In this document: one piece after another, positions 8,251 to 16,302 of the stretch
Layout: each line of letters begins with the position of its first letter
Numbering within the stretch: position 1 is the first letter of the stretch
Assembly: GCF_026247885.1 (NCBI RefSeq)
Contig: NZ_CP110921.1
Coordinates: 868,001-932,000 of the forward strand
Source: Methylococcus mesophilus
GTDB taxonomy: Bacteria; Pseudomonadota; Gammaproteobacteria; Methylococcales; Methylococcaceae
Reading direction: 5' to 3'
DNA: 64,000 bases
The notes under the pieces: model-generated
Told to the model about the DNA's origin: nothing
The model's input: only the letters and a program-made list of their open reading frames with translations
The model's database searches: none
Made by a program: the position numbers and the translations under genes

Positions 8251-10704
8251 TTGTCTCGACGCCAAAGTGTTATCACGGGATTCGCCCTGGGCGTATTGCT
8301 GCTCGTCGGAGCTTATTCCGTATTACCCCTGCTGGTCGTCGGGTTTCTGGAGTCCCGATTGGCCGACTTCGGTTTTGCCCGCGCCCGCATCATCGGCGCG
8401 TACCCGTCATGGGAACGGTTGCGGTTGGATGAGTTGCGGCTGATCCGTCGATACGGAAATGACAAGCTTTCCATCCGGGCGTTCGGCGTCACGGTGAATT
8501 ACCGGCCCTTGGATCTGTTATCGGGTCGCATCGACGGTGTGCACCTCGCCAAGGTCGAAGTCGAGCGTGTCCCTGCCCCCGGTGACACGACTCCGGCTTC
8601 AACCCAGGTTGACACATTCCCTGCCATCGCAGCACCGGGCCAATGGTTGGCGGGACTGCCGGTGGAGGAACTGTCCGTCGATACGCTGGTCGTGAGGTGG
8701 CGATATCACGATGCAATCCACGACTTGTCCGCCACCGGCCTCCTAAAGGATGGCCTGGCGTTGGTCAAGGGAAAGATTCACCCCGGGGACGGCCGGGTAC
8801 TGGAGTTGTCGGCCCGCCTCACCGAAAACGGGGAGATGCATCTGGCTGTCTGGTTTCCGGGAAAACAGGTCTTTCCCGTCTTCCGTCTGGATAACCGCCT
8901 AAACCAATACAAGGACGGGGCGATGAAGATCGAAGGTTCGCTTCAGGCCCAGGTGGACACGCTGGCGGCGCTGCTCGGCTCGTGGTTTGGTTGGGAAGAC
9001 ATTCCTGGCAAGCTGGAAGGCACCCTGGATAGTCGCTGGCAAGGCGAGCTAACCACTTCTCCCGGTGTCTCGGGGGGGACACGCATCGACAGCGAGCATC
9101 ATCTGGAGTTGCAAGCCGCACGGCTGGGCAGCCCGCTGGAGCGGGCGCGGGTTCGCGTGGATGTGACCGGCTTGCTGACCGGAAACCGGCTGGCGTGGCG
9201 GATTGGAAACCGGTCAAGCCTGTCGGCGCGGCTGTCCGACCATGGCTCGGGAACACCCCTGGACATCGGTGTTCCGAAGGGAATGGCCGGTCAGGCCGAA
9301 TTCGGCACCGATGGATTGACCATCAGCTTGCTGCCGGGATTACCTGTTCACTTGTCGTCTCTGCAACGGGACGGATTTTCACTGGCCGAAACAGGGATTG
9401 AACTGACCGAGGCCGCGACACTCCGCGTTGAGACTCGGTTTGCCCGGTGGTCCTGGTCGCCCCTGAGTTTGGCGATGCCTGGACTTGCCCTGCACGGGCC
9501 CGACGGCGAAGCGCAAGCCGGGAGAGTCCTGCTCAAATTCGATCAACTCGGCGGGGACGTGGACGATTGGGAGGGCAAGGGGCGTGCGCGGATCGAGGGC
9601 ATCCAGCCTGTTTTTCGCGGCAAGTCTCTCCCCGTCGCTTCAATGGAGATACCCTTCCGTATGGACGGGAAACGTATTGATGCGGAAGCCCGATTGGTGA
9701 TGGGCAAGGGCAAGCTCGTCCTGAGCGGGCAAGCTCGCCATGAAGTGGCCAGTGGCCATGGGCAGGTTCGATTCGAGCTGATCCCGGTCGTGTTCGGCGA
9801 GTCCGGCGACAAGCTGAGCAGTCTGCTCGAGCCTTGGCGTTCCCCTCTCGAATTGCGGGCGGGGCGCATTGCCGCCGATGGCCGTCTCGGCTGGCGGCTG
9901 CTGGCCGCCGAAGGCTGGGTGCTTGAGGGAGAAATCAGGCTGCGCGGCGAAGGCCTTGCCGGTCGCTACGAAGCCACCGCCTTCAGGGAACTGAGCGCCG
10001 ATCTCGCCCTGTTCGAGCGCGATGGCCTGCGGACGAGCGAACCTGCGCGACTTCGGGTCGGCAGTCTCGACATGGGCTTCCCCGTCACCGACTTACGGGT
10101 GACGGCAGATATCGCCGTTCCTCCTGGCGAGGCGTACCCGGTGGGCAGCCTGCACGAATTTTCACTGGGCCTCTTGGGCGGCACGGCGCACGCGGAGGCC
10201 GTTCAATGGGACTTTGCCGTACCGGATCACCCCATCACGATTAGCCTTCAGGGACTGTCCCTCGGCGAAATCGTCGCGCTGGAAAGGCGAGACGAGTTGC
10301 AGGCCGAAGGGACTCTGGACGGCCGCCTACCCTTGAAAATCAGCAAAGCGGGAATCGCGATGCATGGGGGTGAACTGCACGCCCGTCCGCCCGGCGGGGT
10401 CATTCGCTATCGGCCCACCGCGGGAGGCCCGTTGATGGAGAGCAAGCATCCAAGCACGAACGTCCTGTTGCAAGCCTTGGCTAACCTGAATTACGAGGTA
10501 TTGAAGGTGAATGCCGATAGCACGCTGGACGGCGATCTGGCCCTGAAGGTGGCATTGCAGGGACGGAATCCGGATTGGCAATCCGGGCGTCCCATTCACC
10601 TCAATCTCAGGCTGGAGGAAAATATCCCGAAGCTTTTGCGGAGCCTGCGTCTCGCCGACGACATTAGTAAGCGGGTTCAGGATCATTTCCGCAACAAACC
10701 CTAG
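8251..10704 (+). CDS. ydbH: YdbH-family AsmA-like inter-membrane phospholipid transport protein
   Basis: The product is about 817 residues from the TTG at 8251. The frame is open back to 8125, but the residues before 8251 are not membrane-like. AAAGGA at 8235-8240 lies ten bases upstream of TTG. A single N-terminal membrane anchor (VITGFALGVLLLVGAYSVLPLLVV) is followed by a long beta-rich periplasmic region of the AsmA/TamB/YhdP type, ending in the YdbH-like C-terminus (NLRLEENIPKLLRSLRLADD). In E. coli, YdbH bridges the two membranes with YnbE and shares phospholipid supply of the outer membrane with TamB and YhdP. The ynbE and ydbL genes follow directly, which supports the identification strongly. 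Confidence 0.87.
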   Translation: MSRRQSVITGFALGVLLLVGAYSVLPLLVVGFLESRLADFGFARARIIGAYPSWERLRLDELRLIRRYGNDKLSIRAFGVTVNYRPLDLLSGRIDGVHLAKVEVERVPAPGDTTPASTQVDTFPAIAAPGQWLAGLPVEELSVDTLVVRWRYHDAIHDLSATGLLKDGLALVKGKIHPGDGRVLELSARLTENGEMHLAVWFPGKQVFPVFRLDNRLNQYKDGAMKIEGSLQAQVDTLAALLGSWFGWEDIPGKLEGTLDSRWQGELTTSPGVSGGTRIDSEHHLELQAARLGSPLERARVRVDVTGLLTGNRLAWRIGNRSSLSARLSDHGSGTPLDIGVPKGMAGQAEFGTDGLTISLLPGLPVHLSSLQRDGFSLAETGIELTEAATLRVETRFARWSWSPLSLAMPGLALHGPDGEAQAGRVLLKFDQLGGDVDDWEGKGRARIEGIQPVFRGKSLPVASMEIPFRMDGKRIDAEARLVMGKGKLVLSGQARHEVASGHGQVRFELIPVVFGESGDKLSSLLEPWRSPLELRAGRIAADGRLGWRLLAAEGWVLEGEIRLRGEGLAGRYEATAFRELSADLALFERDGLRTSEPARLRVGSLDMGFPVTDLRVTADIAVPPGEAYPVGSLHEFSLGLLGGTAHAEAVQWDFAVPDHPITISLQGLSLGEIVALERRDELQAEGTLDGRLPLKISKAGIAMHGGELHARPPGGVIRYRPTAGGPLMESKHPSTNVLLQALANLNYEVLKVNADSTLDGDLALKVALQGRNPDWQSGRPIHLNLRLEENIPKLLRSLRLADDISKRVQDHFRNKP

Positions 10705-10779
10705 GCTCACGTTGCCTGTCGATCGGCGCGGCTGCGATGCTATGCTTCAACCCATTGTCCACGATTTCGCAAGGGGAAA

Positions 10780-10980
10780 ATGATCATGCGAGGCTTCTTA
10801 GTCTGCTCCGTCCCACTCGGTTCGATGCTTCTGCTTGTGGCTTGCACGCCTCGCGTCGAGCTGGCAGCGTCCAAGGAACCTATTACGATCAATCTGAACG
10901 TCAAGATCGATCATGAGATCCGCATCAAGGTGGAAAAGGATTTGGAAGGCGTGTTGTCGAAAGAAAGCGGGCTGTTTTAA
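10780..10980 (+). CDS. ynbE: YnbE-family outer-membrane lipoprotein
   Basis: A 66-residue lipoprotein with lipobox LLVAC (Cys22 from the first ATG). The mature part is short (ELAASKEPITINLNVKIDHE) and matches the conserved YnbE core, which forms a beta-strand stack with the C-terminal end of YdbH. Two ATGs are possible: 10780 lies only three bases after AAGGGG, while 10786 lies nine after, so the second may be the true start. The gene lies between ydbH and ydbL, the E. coli order. Confidence 0.87.
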   Translation: MIMRGFLVCSVPLGSMLLLVACTPRVELAASKEPITINLNVKIDHEIRIKVEKDLEGVLSKESGLF

Positions 10981-10998
10981 TCCGAAGGAGGATGGGTC

Positions 10999-11355
10999 AT
11001 GGCTAAATTTTTCACCTTGCGTTACTTGGTAGCGTCTCTGTTCGGGTTAACCCTGGGGCTTGCCGGTTTGACGCAGGCAGTCTGGGCGATAGGTCTCGAT
11101 GCAGCAAAGGGGCAAGGACTGGTGGGCGAGCAACCCAACGGCTATCTCGAGGCGGTCAAAGCCGACGCAGCAGGGGAAGTACGGGCGCTGGTCGCCGACA
11201 TTAACGCGAAACGCAGACAAAAATATGAGGAAATCGCCGAAAAAAATCAGACCAGCTTGCAGGTCGTCGAGGCGCTGGCCGGCAAAACCGCCATCGAGAA
11301 AACCCCTCCTGGCCAGTATATAAAATCCCCTTCTGGCACGTGGATGATCAAATAG
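10999..11355 (+). CDS. ydbL: YdbL-family DUF1318 periplasmic protein
   Basis: 118 residues with a signal peptide (about 1-31, ending QAVWA) and a DUF1318 domain: GLDAAKGQGLVGEQPNGYL, then ALVADINAKRRQKYEEIAEKN. A strong AAGGAGGATGG Shine-Dalgarno sequence precedes the ATG. It is the last gene of the ydbH-ynbE-ydbL operon and starts 18 bases after ynbE. In E. coli YdbL is thought to modulate assembly of the YdbH-YnbE bridge; its biochemical activity is not settled. Confidence 0.9.
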   Translation: MAKFFTLRYLVASLFGLTLGLAGLTQAVWAIGLDAAKGQGLVGEQPNGYLEAVKADAAGEVRALVADINAKRRQKYEEIAEKNQTSLQVVEALAGKTAIEKTPPGQYIKSPSGTWMIK

Positions 11356-12065
11356 GTTAGTATTAAAAATATCTAACATTTCTATTAATAAATACCTGCC
11401 ATCTGGATATCTTTCATCCAAGGCGCCAAGATCAGAAATCGTGGTATTTCCTCGGCTGCGCCCCAATGCTGAAAGTTTGCGATGATCAGGAATTAAGCGC
11501 TCCATCGCCAATCACTGGAAGGCTCATTGGGAAAATGCTTTCCGGCTCATAATCTATCTGCGCACGCCTTGGAAAATACCTGTGATATGGATGTCGAACA
11601 TCCATTTTTGGTGGGTCTACGACCGTGAGCATTCATCCCATCCTCCTTTGGGAGAGGCGACTTTCTGATAAGGGGAGTAATCGCCTATCCGACTTTCAGC
11701 CGGGGCAGATATCATTGCCGTTTCGCCTCGACGCAGCCGATGAAACAGCCGCTCGTGGAAGGGACCGATGCCTCGCGCGATTGCTGGCGCCGCCTGGGCG
11801 CTTCTGCCATTCGCAAACCTTCCGGCAGGTCCTGCCAGGCTACCTGCTCTAGTGCACAGAGGCCAATCTGTCTGTATGTGCGGTACCGTACCGACTGTAG
11901 GCGACTTTGCGGTTTAGAGTACCGTCAAACATTACAGGGGGCCCAGGTTTCTCCAGAGCCATTAAACTATTGTTTCGATTTGTCTCAGTAGGCTGTGAGC
12001 CCTGAGGTGTGCAGAGGGCTATTCAGTCTGCTGGCGAGAGTGGCTATTTGACAGGAGATTTATCC
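11356..12065. other. Intergenic region of 710 bases with small palindromes and one conserved motif
   Basis: No convincing gene. An open frame at 11625-11852 (plus) has no recognisable composition or ribosome binding site. Short inverted repeats occur, for example GGATGT/ACATCC near 11590 and CATCC/TCTTTGGGAG near 11635-11655. The one notable element is the 21-bp motif at 11875-11895, described separately. Confidence 0.45.
11875..11895. promoter_or_regulatory. Candidate operator, copy 1 of a 21-bp near-palindromic motif
   Basis: TATGTGCGGTACCGTACC at 11875-11892 continues GAC. The core GTGCGGTACCGTAC is a near-perfect palindrome around GGTACC. A second copy with two differences lies at 17844-17864. 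This copy ends 170 bases before the BON lipoprotein start. Position and symmetry suggest a protein-binding site; the factor is unknown. Confidence 0.4.
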
Positions 12066-12380
12066 ATGAAACACCTCATTAGGTTTTTTTCAGCATTTTT
12101 TTTGACCCTGGTGTTAGTTGCAGCTGTGGGTTGCGCTTCAACGCAAACGCAAGAGGGAACGGGAGAATATGTCGACGACAGCGTCATAACCTCAAAGGTT
12201 AAAACAGCTATATTCAGCGAACCTTCCTTGAGCTCTGCGGAGATCAACGTTGAAACATTCAAGGGCGTGGTTCAATTAAGCGGCTTCGTGAACTCCCGCG
12301 CCGATATTAACAAAGCGGTTGCGGTGGCGCGTGGCGTCGGCGGCGTGAAATCGGTAAAAAACGATATGCGGCTTAAATAG
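12066..12380 (+). CDS. BON-domain lipoprotein
   Basis: 104 residues from the ATG at 12066, which has AGGAGA at 12053-12058. A lipoprotein signal ends at Cys23 (AAVGC). One BON domain follows (YVDDSVITSKVKTAIFSEPS to GVGGVKSVKNDMRLK), with the usual GVVQLSGFV strand. BON proteins such as OsmY and DolP bind phospholipid surfaces in the periplasm and support envelope integrity under stress. A single BON domain makes this shorter than OsmY or DolP. The gene stands alone, 99 bases before the MCE transporter genes. Confidence 0.88.
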   Translation: MKHLIRFFSAFFLTLVLVAAVGCASTQTQEGTGEYVDDSVITSKVKTAIFSEPSLSSAEINVETFKGVVQLSGFVNSRADINKAVAVARGVGGVKSVKNDMRLK

Positions 12381-12479
12381 GAAAGAACACCACTGGTTTT
12401 CAGTCAGCGGATTTTGTTCGCCGATCTTCAACCCATCCGCTGGGAGTTGGTGGCTATTGAGTTGGCTCGCGGAATATCT

Positions 12480-13610
12480 ATGAATCCCAGGCCAGTAGCA
12501 CCCGCGGCAATTACCCGGCGAGCCCCGGCTGAGTTCGAGTTATCGGGATGCTGGACAGCGCGCGGCATCAGCGCCATAGAATCCCAGCTTGAATCGCTGA
12601 CCCTTCCCTCCGTGACGGAGGCAAGAGTCGACGGCGCGCGTATCGATGCGCTGGATACAGCGGGGGCGTGGGTTCTGCAAAAGCTGCTGCTGCGGTTGCG
12701 CGAGCAAGACAGGGTCGCGACTCTGCGCGGCTTGCGTCCGGAATTCGCCAAGCTGCTGGAAGTCGTGGCGCACTATCTTGCCGACCCGGTCGACCAGCCC
12801 GCCGCTGTCCCGTCCCCGACGACGCTGGAGCGCGTCGGTCGAAGCGCCGGAGCCGTCTTTGAACAGGCCGTCGCGCTGCTCGCATTCGTGGGCGAAAGCG
12901 CGGCCGCGTTCGCCGGATGCGTAGCGCACCCGGCACGATTCAGATGGCGTCCCACCCTTTACAACTTGCGTAGCGCCGGATTCGACGCGCTGCCTATCGT
13001 CGGGCTGCTGTCGTTCCTGCTCGGGATCGTGGTCGCTTACCAAGGTGCCGACCAGCTCAGGCAGTATGGCGCCAACATTTTCGTGGCCGATCTGGTCGGC
13101 CTGTCGATGCTGCGCGAGTTCGCGCCCTTGATCACCGCCATCATCGTCGCCGGACGCTCGGGCTCTGCGTATGCCGCGCAGATAGGCACCATGGCCGTGA
13201 CGGAGGAGATCGACGCCATGCGCACCCTCGGCATCGCGCCCCTGGAACTCCTGGTCCTGCCCAAGATCGTCGCGCTGATGATCGCCCTGCCGCTCTTAAC
13301 CGTGTTCGCCGACACGCTCGGCGTGTTCGGTGGCATGCTCATGGCACGCGAGCAACTCGGCGTGGGTTATGGCGAATTCCTCGACCGTTTCGTCAAGACC
13401 GTCGGCGTCGCGGCCTATGGCGTCGGCATCGGCAAGGCGCCGGTGTTCGCCGCCATCATCGCCGTGGTCGGCTGCTTCCAGGGCTTCCAAACCAAGGGCG
13501 GGGCCGACAGCGTCGGCCGCCAGACCACGCGCAGCGTCGTGCAATCGATCTTCCTGGTGATCGTCGCCGACGCGCTGTTCTCCATCGCCTTCAGCGCCCT
13601 GGACCTCTGA
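12480..13610 (+). CDS. MlaE-family ABC transporter permease with N-terminal STAS domain
   Basis: 376 residues from the ATG at 12480, with GGA six bases upstream. An N-terminal STAS-like domain (about 1-105; FELSGCWTARGISAIESQL ... RVDGARIDALDTAGAW) is fused to an MlaE permease domain with about five membrane segments (GLLSFLLGIVVAYQGADQL; PLITAIIVAGRSGSAYAAQ; GTMAVTEEIDAMRTLGI). In E. coli the STAS protein MlaB is separate. It should form the membrane core of an MCE lipid transporter with the next two gene products. The ATPase gene starts one base after its stop. Confidence 0.9.
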   Translation: MNPRPVAPAAITRRAPAEFELSGCWTARGISAIESQLESLTLPSVTEARVDGARIDALDTAGAWVLQKLLLRLREQDRVATLRGLRPEFAKLLEVVAHYLADPVDQPAAVPSPTTLERVGRSAGAVFEQAVALLAFVGESAAAFAGCVAHPARFRWRPTLYNLRSAGFDALPIVGLLSFLLGIVVAYQGADQLRQYGANIFVADLVGLSMLREFAPLITAIIVAGRSGSAYAAQIGTMAVTEEIDAMRTLGIAPLELLVLPKIVALMIALPLLTVFADTLGVFGGMLMAREQLGVGYGEFLDRFVKTVGVAAYGVGIGKAPVFAAIIAVVGCFQGFQTKGGADSVGRQTTRSVVQSIFLVIVADALFSIAFSALDL

Positions 13611-13611
13611 A

Positions 13612-14448
13612 ATGCCCAGCAATACGCCCACGGACGCAACGGTCATCGAGATGGACAAGGTATCGACGCACTTCGGCGACCATGTGGTGCATTCCGACAT
13701 CGACCTGGAAGTGCGCCGCGCCGAAATCTTCGCGGTGATCGGTGGCAGTGGTTCCGGCAAATCGACGCTGCTGCGGGAAATGATCCTGCTACAACGTCCG
13801 GACTCCGGCTCCATCCGGGTGCTCGGCGTTGATCTTGGAAAAGTCGGCGACGACGACGTCCGAGCGCTGCGCCGGCGGTGGGGCGTGATGTTCCAGCATG
13901 GCGGCTTGTTCGGCTCGCTGACGGTCAAGGAAAACGTCGGCCTGCCCCTCCGCGAACACACAGGGCTGGCCGACGGGCTGATCGATGAGATCGCGGCCTG
14001 GAAGCTCGCCATGGTCGGCCTTGCGCCAGCGGTCGGCGCGCAGTATCCGTCCGAACTCAGCGGCGGCATGATGAAGCGCGCCTCCCTCGCCCGCGCACTG
14101 GCGCTCGATCCGGAACTGCTGTTTCTCGACGAACCCACCGCCGGGCTCGATCCGGAAGGCGCTAGCGGCGTCGATGAGCTGGTGCTCAAGCTGCGCGACC
14201 TGTTCGGCTTGACCCTCGTCATCATTACCCACGACCTTGACCTGTTGTGGCAGGTCGCCGACCGCGTCGCCGTCCTCGCCGAGGGCAAGGTGCAAAGCGT
14301 CGGTTCGATGTCCGAACTCTCGGCGATGGACCATCCCGCCATCCGACCATTCTTCGACGGTCCGCGCGGAAGGGCAGCATTGGAACAGAAAAATCAGCCG
14401 GCCAAGGCAAGCACAAGGCCACGGGGGCCATCATCGAAACCAAAGTGA
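13612..14448 (+). CDS. MlaF-like ABC transporter ATPase
   Basis: 278 residues with a complete ABC nucleotide-binding domain: Walker A GGSGSGKST (44-52), Q-loop FQHGGLF, signature LSGGMMKR (149-156), Walker B LLFLDEP (169-175) and switch His in VIITHDL. It powers lipid movement by the MlaE-like permease. It starts one base after the permease stop and overlaps the MCE gene by four bases (GTGA), indicating translational coupling. The C-terminal tail (about 250-278) is basic and Pro/Lys-rich. Confidence 0.92.
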   Translation: MPSNTPTDATVIEMDKVSTHFGDHVVHSDIDLEVRRAEIFAVIGGSGSGKSTLLREMILLQRPDSGSIRVLGVDLGKVGDDDVRALRRRWGVMFQHGGLFGSLTVKENVGLPLREHTGLADGLIDEIAAWKLAMVGLAPAVGAQYPSELSGGMMKRASLARALALDPELLFLDEPTAGLDPEGASGVDELVLKLRDLFGLTLVIITHDLDLLWQVADRVAVLAEGKVQSVGSMSELSAMDHPAIRPFFDGPRGRAALEQKNQPAKASTRPRGPSSKPK

Positions 14449-15383
14449 ACTATGCCCTCGTCGGCGCGTTTATCCTCATTCTGGGCGCCGGGATGATCGC
14501 CGGAGCGCTGTGGCTCGCCTCGGGCGGCGCCTTCCAAAAGCGCTACGACCCGTATCTGGCGGTCTCGGACGAATCGGTGGCCGGCCTCAACCTGAACGCG
14601 CCGGTCAAATACAACGGTGTCGACGTGGGCAAAGTGCGGGAAATCCGCCTTGACCCGGGCAACCCGGAACGGGTGAACCTGGTGTTCGCCATCGAGCGCG
14701 GCACACCCATCAAGGAGGACACCTTGGCGGTTCTGAAAACCCAGGGTCTGACCGGCATCGCCTATGTCGAACTTAGCGGCGGCACCCCGGGTTCGCCGCC
14801 ACTGCGCGCGGCTGCGGGAAGCGGATACCCGGTGATCCGCACCAAACCCTCGCTCAGCGCGCGGCTGGAGAATGTGCTCACCACCGCGCTTGCCAAGTTG
14901 GACAGCACCTCGAACAACCTCAACGCCTTGCTCAGCGGCGAGAACCGGGCAGCGTTCACCAGCGCGCTCGCCGATATCGCCACCGTGGCGCGCACTCTCG
15001 CGGCGCGCAAGGACACCCTGGACGCGGGCCTAGCCGATGCCGCCCGCACTTTCGGCAACACGGCGCGGATAACCGCGCAGGCCGGGCCCGTGATCGATCG
15101 CATCGGACGCGGCGCCGACGCGGTGGAGAACATGGGGAATACCGTCGCCCGCACAACCGCCGGTGCCGGCACGGTAGTCGCCTCGTTCGGCGCCGACCTA
15201 ACGCGATTCACCGGGGAAACGCTGCCCGAACTGGAACGCTTGTTCGGCGAACTCAACATCCTGTCGAGCTCCTTGCGACGCCTGAGCGAGCAAACCGAAC
15301 GCAATCCGGCCGGACTGTTGTTCGGCCATGCACCGGTCCCAGAAGGGCCGGGAGAACGGGAGACGGAACCATCAAAGCCTTGA
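14445..15383 (+). CDS. MlaD-like MCE-domain substrate-binding protein
   Basis: 312 residues from the GTG at 14445, which overlaps the ATPase stop (GTGA). The N-terminal membrane anchor (NYALVGAFILILGAGMIAG) is followed by one MCE domain (VAGLNLNAPVKYNGVDVGKV ... TGIAYVELSGG) and a long helical tail rich in Ala/Thr that would form the periplasmic lipid tunnel. Family members commonly begin ETKVNYALVG, and this frame has exactly that after an ATC at 14433, preceded by GGGGG at 14423-14427. The true start may therefore be a non-canonical ATC; GTG is the conservative choice. Confidence 0.88.
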   Translation: MNYALVGAFILILGAGMIAGALWLASGGAFQKRYDPYLAVSDESVAGLNLNAPVKYNGVDVGKVREIRLDPGNPERVNLVFAIERGTPIKEDTLAVLKTQGLTGIAYVELSGGTPGSPPLRAAAGSGYPVIRTKPSLSARLENVLTTALAKLDSTSNNLNALLSGENRAAFTSALADIATVARTLAARKDTLDAGLADAARTFGNTARITAQAGPVIDRIGRGADAVENMGNTVARTTAGAGTVVASFGADLTRFTGETLPELERLFGELNILSSSLRRLSEQTERNPAGLLFGHAPVPEGPGERETEPSKP

Positions 15384-16027
15384 CCAAAATAGCGATCGCT
15401 CGCTGGTGTCGGCGCTTTGCCGCCGGCTCAGCCCTGGTGGTGTCCTGCGCCTGCAGCCTCCTGTTTCCGGCGGCGACGCCGCACCCGGCCTTCTATTCGC
15501 TCGACAGCGCGCGGGGCATCGAGCCGGCGGAATCCCAGGCCGCCGCGGCACCGACCTTGAGCGTCAGTCCTCCGGTCGCGGCTGCCGGTTTTGACAGCAC
15601 GCGCATCATCTATGTGCGGGAGGCCCATAAACTTGAATATTTCGCTCACAGCGAATGGGTGGACCCGCCGGCGCGCATGCTCGCGCCGCTGCTGGTCGCG
15701 ACCCTCGAGCGCACCGGGGCATTCCGCGCCGCGAAACTGACACCCAGTGCCGCGGGTAGCGACCTGCGGCTAGATACCGAGATCATTCGGCTGCAACACG
15801 AGTTCGGAACCCAGCCCAGCCGCGTGCGTTTCACGCTCCGCGCTTATCTCGTCGACGACAAAACGCGCCGCGTGCTGGCTCGGCGCGAGTTCGAAGCCGT
15901 CGTTCCCGCTTCCAGCGAGGATCCCTACGGAGGAGTGGTGGCGGCCAATCAGGCGGTACAAACCGTGCTCCAAAACCTGTCCGCGTTCTGCGCCGAGGCG
16001 GCGCTCCGAGCTGGGATGAAAAGGTGA
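15380..16027 (+). CDS. PqiC/YmbA-like ABC-transport auxiliary lipoprotein
   Basis: 215 residues from a TTG at 15380 that overlaps the MCE gene stop (TTGA). The lipobox is VVSC (Cys23). The rest matches the membrane-integrity lipoprotein family that partners MCE systems (FYSLDSARG ... RIIYVREAHKLEYFAHSEWVDPPARML, then RLDTEIIRLQHEF). In E. coli, PqiC anchors the MCE tunnel at the outer membrane. An ATC at 15371 has GGGAGA seven bases upstream and would give a start (M)KALTKIAIARW, so the start is uncertain. It is the last gene of the four-gene operon. Confidence 0.85.
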   Translation: MTKIAIARWCRRFAAGSALVVSCACSLLFPAATPHPAFYSLDSARGIEPAESQAAAAPTLSVSPPVAAAGFDSTRIIYVREAHKLEYFAHSEWVDPPARMLAPLLVATLERTGAFRAAKLTPSAAGSDLRLDTEIIRLQHEFGTQPSRVRFTLRAYLVDDKTRRVLARREFEAVVPASSEDPYGGVVAANQAVQTVLQNLSAFCAEAALRAGMKR

Positions 16028-16302
16028 ATCACAGTTGCATTAGTTCGAATCACTCTGCTTTGACCTCCTTTCCCTCCATCAACCCGGTTTTAAACGACGG
16101 ATGGCATGCACTTTTTTAGGCTTAGCTGACACTGCCGACAGATACGGGTGGCAACTTGCGGAGCATCCTCAATATTATGGTTGACCGCGCATTCCGCAAT
16201 GCATAAAGGTGACTTGGTATTCCCGCCGGCACAGCCGTAGCGCTCACGTTCCAAGATCAGATGTAGATTCTACCTTCGGACGCGCGATCACATGGAGTCT
16301 AT

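Noticed and set aside
11625-11852. Possible small gene of 75 codons before the BON lipoprotein gene
   Set aside because: No ribosome binding site, no recognisable sequence, and overlapping open frames in other phases of equal quality.
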